Assembly (NCBI GenBank): GCA_028703035.1
Contig: JAQVNR010000020.1
Span: forward strand, 1 to 19,975
Length of the DNA stretch: 19,975 nt
Direction: 5' to 3'
Source: Bacilli bacterium
Lineage (GTDB): Bacteria; Bacillota_I; Bacilli_A; RF39; UBA660
Below the pieces are notes generated by a model, which was given only the letters and a program-made list of their open reading frames with translations, was not told the DNA's origin and ran no database searches. The position numbers and the translations under genes are program-made. Positions 15,841 to 19,975 of this stretch are shown in pieces (position 1 is the stretch's first letter; each line of letters opens with the position of its first letter).

Positions 15841-16650
15841 ATGGGAAACATTGGCATATCAATTAAAAGATTTTTAGGAAATAAAAATACAGTAACTATA
15901 ATTGGGGTATTAGCAGGGGTAGTTGTATTATATTTAGGCTATAACTGGAGAGTTAATCAAGCAGTTGAACCTCAATCAGTACCTTATGCAAAAATGACAA
16001 TTGCCGGAAATACTAAAATAACTTCAGATATGGTGGGCAGTATTAAAGTATCAAGGAATATGGTAGAAACAACTAGAACTTTAGTAACATCAGCTGGTCA
16101 AGTAGTTGATAAATATGTAAAATATGATACAACGATACCAGAGGGAGCTTTATTTTATGAAAGTCAACTTATGACAGATGAAGAGCTTCCTAACTCAGCT
16201 ATTAAAGATATTCCCGAAGGGTATACAGTTTATAGTTTAAATGTTGATCTTCATTCAACTTATGGTAATTCTATAATGCCAAAAGATTATATTGATTTAT
16301 ATTTTAAGGCAGTTGATGATAACAACTATATATTGTTTGGTAAATTTATTGAAAGTATTCAAGTTTTAACAGTAAAAGATTCAGCAGGTCATCATGTATT
16401 TACTTCATCATCAAATGGTATACCTTCTGAGCTATTATTTGCTGTACCAGATGATTACTTTTTACTACTTAGAAAAGCAGGATATATTACAACAAATTCA
16501 ATTGAAATAATACCTGTTCCAAGAAATAAAAGTTATACTGATAAACCAGGGGAAACTCAAATTACGAGTGAAGAGATTAAAGCATTTATTAATGCTAAGG
16601 CAATAGATGCAAGACAAACTGAATTTTTAGAAGAAGCGATTGCCGAATAA
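15841..16650 (+). CDS. cpaB: CpaB/RcpC-like Flp pilus assembly protein with SAF domain
   Basis: 269 residues: one N-terminal membrane helix (about 17-34), then an SAF domain (about 46-110) starting VPYAKMTIAGNTKITSDMV and ending IPEGALFYESQL, followed by the CpaB C-terminal domain with IPEGYTVYSLNVD and GNSIMPKDYIDLYF. CpaB/RcpC proteins act in the envelope in Tad pilus assembly, in diderms next to the secretin; monoderm versions are thought to contact peptidoglycan or the pilus. A polar, helical tail (about 230-269) extends beyond the usual domain. Gap to the previous gene is 12 bases with AGGAGG at its start codon. Confidence 0.8.
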   Translation: MGNIGISIKRFLGNKNTVTIIGVLAGVVVLYLGYNWRVNQAVEPQSVPYAKMTIAGNTKITSDMVGSIKVSRNMVETTRTLVTSAGQVVDKYVKYDTTIPEGALFYESQLMTDEELPNSAIKDIPEGYTVYSLNVDLHSTYGNSIMPKDYIDLYFKAVDDNNYILFGKFIESIQVLTVKDSAGHHVFTSSSNGIPSELLFAVPDDYFLLLRKAGYITTNSIEIIPVPRNKSYTDKPGETQITSEEIKAFINAKAIDARQTEFLEEAIAE

Positions 16651-16685
16651 TAATAAAGATTAATGAATAAAAAGGATGGAAAAAA

Positions 16686-17747
16686 ATGAACGACACTATA
16701 TTTTCACAATTAGATTTTGGTCCATTAAATGAATTTTTAACCGATGATAATATTACAGATATCTCTTATAGTAATGGTGGTCAAGTTTGGCTAAAAACCC
16801 TTGATAAAGGTGTTTATAAAATTGAAAGACCAGAGATAAATAATATATTAATGGAAAAATTAGCCTTTCAATGTTCCAATGTTATGGGTAAAACATTTAA
16901 TATGGCACATCCTTTTTTAGACGCTGAAAGCGCTGAGCTTCGTCTTAACTTCATTCATGATTCAATTGCAACTAATGGAATAGCATGTGTTATCCGTAAA
17001 ACTCCAGCAAAAATAAGATTAAATAAAGAAAAGTTATTAAATGAAAAGTATTGTATATTACAAATTCATGATTTTTTAGTAAAATGTGTTGAAGGTCATT
17101 GTAATATAATAGTAAGTGGTGAAACTGGATCTGGTAAAACAGAACTAGTTAAATATTTAGCTAGTCATACAAAAGAGAATGAAAAAATAATTACTATTGA
17201 AGATACTTTAGAACTTCACTTAGATCGTATTTTTCCTCATCGTGATATTGTTGCGATGAAGACTAATAATATTGCCTCATACTCAGATGTCTTGGTAACA
17301 TGTATGAGACAAAACCCAAGATGGATCTTACTTTCTGAGGTTAGATCAGCTGAAGCTGTTATGGCCGTAAGAAATTCGATTTCATCAGGACATAATATTT
17401 TATCGACAATTCACTCTGATAAAGCTGAAAGTATTCCAATGCGTATGTACTCACTTCTAGAAGGAAATCAAGATATTGATCAGTTTTTATCATCAATCCA
17501 TAGATATGTTCAACTAGGTGTATCAGTAAAAGGTTATATGAGTAAGGAGCTCGGACGTTTTCAAAGAGAAATTGTAGAAGTGTGCGAATTTTATGTAGAT
17601 GAAGAGAATGTTGCTCGTAAAAATATAATTTATAAAAAAGCCGTTGGTGGAGGATTTGCTTTAAAAAACCCATCTAAGTATTTATTAGAATATTTAAGTT
17701 TACAAGGTATTAATTTACCAGTTGATACATTTAGAATAGAAAAATAA
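16686..17747 (+). CDS. tadA: Tad secretion ATPase (TadA/CpaF, VirB11-like)
   Basis: The cytoplasmic hexameric motor that powers pilus assembly or secretion. Visible motifs: an N-terminal domain with FLTDDNITDI, Walker A GETGSGKT (145-152), the Asp box around IEDT (171-174), Walker B WILLSEVR (213-220) with Glu218, and the His box STIHSD with His243. At 353 residues it is shorter than most CpaF proteins (over 400), mainly through a short N-terminus. Ribosome binding site AAGGATGG lies before the ATG. It is the core gene that identifies this operon as Tad-like rather than type II secretion. Confidence 0.9.
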   Translation: MNDTIFSQLDFGPLNEFLTDDNITDISYSNGGQVWLKTLDKGVYKIERPEINNILMEKLAFQCSNVMGKTFNMAHPFLDAESAELRLNFIHDSIATNGIACVIRKTPAKIRLNKEKLLNEKYCILQIHDFLVKCVEGHCNIIVSGETGSGKTELVKYLASHTKENEKIITIEDTLELHLDRIFPHRDIVAMKTNNIASYSDVLVTCMRQNPRWILLSEVRSAEAVMAVRNSISSGHNILSTIHSDKAESIPMRMYSLLEGNQDIDQFLSSIHRYVQLGVSVKGYMSKELGRFQREIVEVCEFYVDEENVARKNIIYKKAVGGGFALKNPSKYLLEYLSLQGINLPVDTFRIEK

Positions 17748-17763
17748 TAAAGGAGGATTTGTT

Positions 17764-18657
17764 GTGGAACTAGTAATACTATTATTAATTACAATTTTTA
17801 TTATAACTTACCGCAAAAATACTGGCGATAATTTTTATAAATTTTTAATGAGTGAAATTAATAGTGTTTATGAAAAATATGCCCCATATAGTTTTCAATC
17901 AGTTAGAGAAAAAACCCAAGAACTAGGTCAAGAATATACTGCTAAAGAATATGTTTCTCAAGTAATTATATTTGGAGTAGCAGGTGCAGGTATTGCTTAT
18001 CTATATTTTTCAAGTATTATATGGGCAATTATTTATGCAGGAGCTGCAATAGCGTTTATTCCTTACCTTGCTTATCTTAGAAGTCAAAGAATTTATAGTG
18101 AATTTCTTTTTGAACAAATCCAAGTGTATACAACTAATGTTATTATGGAGTTTAATACGACTCAAAGCTTTGTTAAAGCGCTTGAAGGAGTTTTAGAATC
18201 AGGTGTTTTAGAAGATCCAGTTAAAAGCGATGTTAAATTAATGATTGATTTATCATATCAAAATGGGACTATTGATGAAGCAATTAACTATTTTAATGAT
18301 AAATATCCATATTATATGGTTAGAAATATGCATCAACTATTTTTACAAATTACAAAAGAGGGCGCTAAAGATTCTGGTGAATCACTAGAGAACATGCTTC
18401 TTGATATCGATATGCTCGTCGAAGGTGTATATCGTGATAAAATGGATCGATCAACTTTTCATAAAAAGTTTTTAACATTTGGTTTTGCTTTATATCTTTT
18501 AGTAATGCTTACCCAATTTTTATTAGGGACAGAAAATTATATTAAGATGCTAGATGAATGGTATGTTCAAATATTACTTCATCTAATTCTAATGATTAAT
18601 ACTTATTTTCTATTATCTGGTGAAAGATTTTATAATGAAGATACGGGGGTTGAGTAA
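17764..18657 (+). CDS. tadB: TadB-like inner-membrane platform protein (T2SF family)
   Basis: 297 residues with an N-terminal helix, a pair of membrane helices near 66-105, a long cytoplasmic helical domain (about 105-235) containing NMHQLFLQITKEGA and GESLENML, and two C-terminal helices (about 237-258 and 268-287). This is the layout of TadB/GSPII-F platform proteins that couple the ATPase to subunit extraction. GTG at 17764 is the start, supported by AGGAGG (17751-17756) 7 bases upstream. Sequence identity to named TadB proteins appears low, so the assignment relies on topology and gene order after the ATPase. Confidence 0.78.
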   Translation: MELVILLLITIFIITYRKNTGDNFYKFLMSEINSVYEKYAPYSFQSVREKTQELGQEYTAKEYVSQVIIFGVAGAGIAYLYFSSIIWAIIYAGAAIAFIPYLAYLRSQRIYSEFLFEQIQVYTTNVIMEFNTTQSFVKALEGVLESGVLEDPVKSDVKLMIDLSYQNGTIDEAINYFNDKYPYYMVRNMHQLFLQITKEGAKDSGESLENMLLDIDMLVEGVYRDKMDRSTFHKKFLTFGFALYLLVMLTQFLLGTENYIKMLDEWYVQILLHLILMINTYFLLSGERFYNEDTGVE

Positions 18658-18660
18658 ATT

Positions 18661-19452
18661 ATGTTAATAGAAGTTTTAATAATAGGTGTCCTGTTATATA
18701 TAGTTTTAGAGTATAATGGTAGCATTAGTACTAATAAGTTTATTATTGATAACTCAGATGTTTTTGTTAAATTAAAAGAAAAAGACTATGAATTTTATGC
18801 TAAGGCTAAATATGGCGATACAATTGATGTTGATAAACTATTTAATGTTCGACTTAGAAATGGATTATTAGTAATACTTGTTATGGTTTTCTTATTTATA
18901 AGTGATCTTAATTATGCTAATACATTATTTTGTATTATTGTTGGTTATGGGATGTTTAAACTATCTTATATTCAGTTAAAGAAGTATTATAATGCTCACT
19001 TACATAAGATAGATTTAATGCTTCCGTATTATTTAAAAAATTTAGAGATTTTAATCCAGCATTATACAGTTCCAGTAGCACTTGGAAAATCAGTAGAAGA
19101 AGCACCTGAGATATTTAGAGAGGGATTAAGAACTTTAATTGAAAAAATCAATGCCGGAGATTCAACAATTGAACCATATATGCAGTTTGCAAGAGATTAT
19201 CCAGTCAGAGACTCAATGAGAATGATGAGACTGCTTTATAGACTTTCCCTTGGAAGTAATGAAAGAAAGCAAGAACAATTACTAACCTTTTCAAGAAACA
19301 TATCAAACCTTCAACAAAAAGCTAGAGAAGCAAGATATAAAGAACGTCTTGAAAAGATGGAAAGTAAAACAATGATTATGTTAGTTACTACTGGAGCAGG
19401 AGTAATGGTATTATTGGTAATATCTATCTTAATGATGTTTACAGCAGCATAA
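18661..19452 (+). CDS. tadC: TadC-like inner-membrane platform protein
   Basis: 263 residues: an N-terminal helix (about 2-17), two adjacent helices (about 69-100), a cytoplasmic helical domain with YYLKNLEILIQHYTVP and a long charged helix rich in Arg/Lys/Glu (about 200-235), and a C-terminal helix (about 237-260). It follows TadB by 3 bases, as in Tad loci where TadB and TadC form a heteromeric platform. It is the last gene before a clear terminator; no pilin, TadZ or prepilin peptidase follows. Confidence 0.75.
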   Translation: MLIEVLIIGVLLYIVLEYNGSISTNKFIIDNSDVFVKLKEKDYEFYAKAKYGDTIDVDKLFNVRLRNGLLVILVMVFLFISDLNYANTLFCIIVGYGMFKLSYIQLKKYYNAHLHKIDLMLPYYLKNLEILIQHYTVPVALGKSVEEAPEIFREGLRTLIEKINAGDSTIEPYMQFARDYPVRDSMRMMRLLYRLSLGSNERKQEQLLTFSRNISNLQQKAREARYKERLEKMESKTMIMLVTTGAGVMVLLVISILMMFTAA

Positions 19453-19463
19453 AAACTAATTAA

Positions 19464-19490
19464 AAAAAAGATTTTAAGTGAATCTTTTTT
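19464..19490 (+). terminator. Intrinsic terminator of the Tad-like operon
   Basis: AAAAAAGATT (19464-19473) pairs with AATCTTTTTT (19481-19490) around a 7-base loop, 12 bases after the last stop. The symmetric A and T runs would also allow function on the minus strand, where it follows the DUF4143 remnant. Confidence 0.8.
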
Positions 19491-19900
19491 ATATGTACCT
19501 AATAGGAACGCAATAGTTATCTTTATTAATAGGGAATATTTCATTTATCATACATAAAACTGTTCCTTTGGCAATTTCCATTTTAGTATCTTCTAAAACC
19601 GAGAAATTTTTAATTGCTTCTTTACCAGGATTTTTACTTTTTTTAATTTTTAATTATTTCAGATATTACATATGTTTCAAATATAGCACCTGCATAATAA
19701 CTAGCTTCTAAGACTTCTGCATTTGGAAACTTTGTTAAATAAGAAGCGCGTCCTGTATCCATAAAAAAAATTTTAGGGCTTTTGACCACTCTTTTTATAA
19801 TGTTTTTTGAATATGGTTCTAGTAATACAACTAAACCAGTGTTTACTAAATAGACTTCCATGCATATAATGCACCACGATAAATGAAAACTATTTAACAA
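19489..19900 (-). pseudogene. Remnant of a DUF4143/AAA-type ATPase
   Basis: Read on the minus strand, the first part (19900-19646) contains LVNTGLVVLLEPYSKNIIKR, then KIFFMDTGRASYLTKFPNAE and a segment ending GAIFETYVISEIIKN, which are hallmarks of the DUF4143 domain of AAA_14-type ATPases. The frame stops at 19643-19645. Reading resumes in another frame with SKNPGKEAIKNFSVLED and ends in CMINEIFPINKDNYCVPI (stop at 19489-19491), the usual C-terminus of the same family. The family segment that should lie between, roughly 30 residues holding the acidic nuclease-like motif, is missing. The N-terminal ATPase domain is also absent. It is therefore a truncated, internally deleted and frameshifted relic. 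Confidence 0.75.
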
Positions 19901-19927
19901 AGTAATTGCGTTTGTAATTACTTTGTT
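19896..19927. repeat. 12-bp perfect inverted repeat
   Basis: AACAAAGTAATT (19896-19907) and AATTACTTTGTT (19916-19927) flank an 8-base loop. It lies at the broken 5' edge of the DUF4143 remnant. With TTTTA following on the plus strand it may be a terminator for something outside the window, or the edge of an inserted or lost element. Confidence 0.65.
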
Positions 19928-19975
19928 TTATAATAATCGGACATAACAAAGGGCGATGTTACTTGGATCAAATAG

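Noticed and set aside
16663..16689. Eight-codon frame just before tadA overlapping its start by ATGA
   Set aside because: It lacks its own clear ribosome binding site and looks like a chance frame in the tadA leader.
19311..19544. Minus-strand open frame over the end of tadC
   Set aside because: It crosses the operon terminator and mirrors the hydrophobic C-terminal helix of the plus-strand gene.
19896..19960. A chromosome dimer resolution (dif) site
   Set aside because: The inverted repeat arms and spacer do not match the known 28-base Firmicutes dif pattern, and no XerC/D gene is nearby.
1..19975. Alternative genetic code with UGA as tryptophan
   Set aside because: UGA ends several genes at natural C-termini (pgsA, rlmN, rsgA, the 242-residue gene) and tryptophan is encoded by UGG.

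Overview
The window is strongly AT-rich bacterial DNA. Shine-Dalgarno sequences are clear (AGGAGG, GGAGG, AGAGGAG), there are a few TTG and GTG starts, and UGA is used as a stop codon (for example at the ATGA overlaps near 4040, 7360 and 12124), so this is the standard bacterial code and not the Mycoplasma code. Peptidoglycan genes (SEDS polymerase, PASTA kinase), the rlmN-stp-prkC-rsgA-rpe order and the lack of outer-membrane genes point to a low-GC Gram-positive. My best inference is an uncultured Bacilli or Mollicutes-related gut lineage; no strain or species can be named from this sequence.

Layout: 1-70 is the tail of an unidentified gene. A promoter at 135-163 then drives pgsA, an AI-2E-family membrane protein and two tiny membrane peptides, ending at a terminator at 2502-2523. 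A small HNH-motif gene (2585-2965) follows. The core housekeeping operon rlmN-stp-prkC-rsgA-rpe (3021-7980) has 4-base overlaps or very short gaps and ends at a strong bidirectional hairpin (7993-8029). A small minus-strand gene (8018-8260) is divergent from a rodA/ftsW-type gene (8320-9381). Three minus-strand genes follow: a Gly/Tyr-rich peptide, a membrane-anchored metallophosphoesterase and a CPBP intramembrane protease.

The most interesting region is 11357-19490, a seven-gene operon with its own promoter and terminator. It encodes the skeleton of a Tad/Flp-type (type IV pilus-related) machine: a CpaB/RcpC-like SAF protein, a TadA/CpaF ATPase, and TadB-like and TadC-like membrane platform proteins. 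With these come a small N-terminally anchored pseudopilin-like protein, a secreted cysteine-rich 1093-residue protein and a membrane-anchored 242-residue partner that I do not recognise. No Flp pilin, prepilin peptidase or TadZ gene is present in the operon. The inferred model is a minimal Tad machine that assembles or displays the large disulfide-rich protein at the cell surface.

Downstream, 19489-19900 (minus) is a decayed DUF4143/AAA-type ATPase gene with a frame change and an apparent internal deletion. The last 75 bases hold a 12-bp hairpin and possibly a scrap of another gene. No tRNA, rRNA, CRISPR array or intact insertion sequence was seen.
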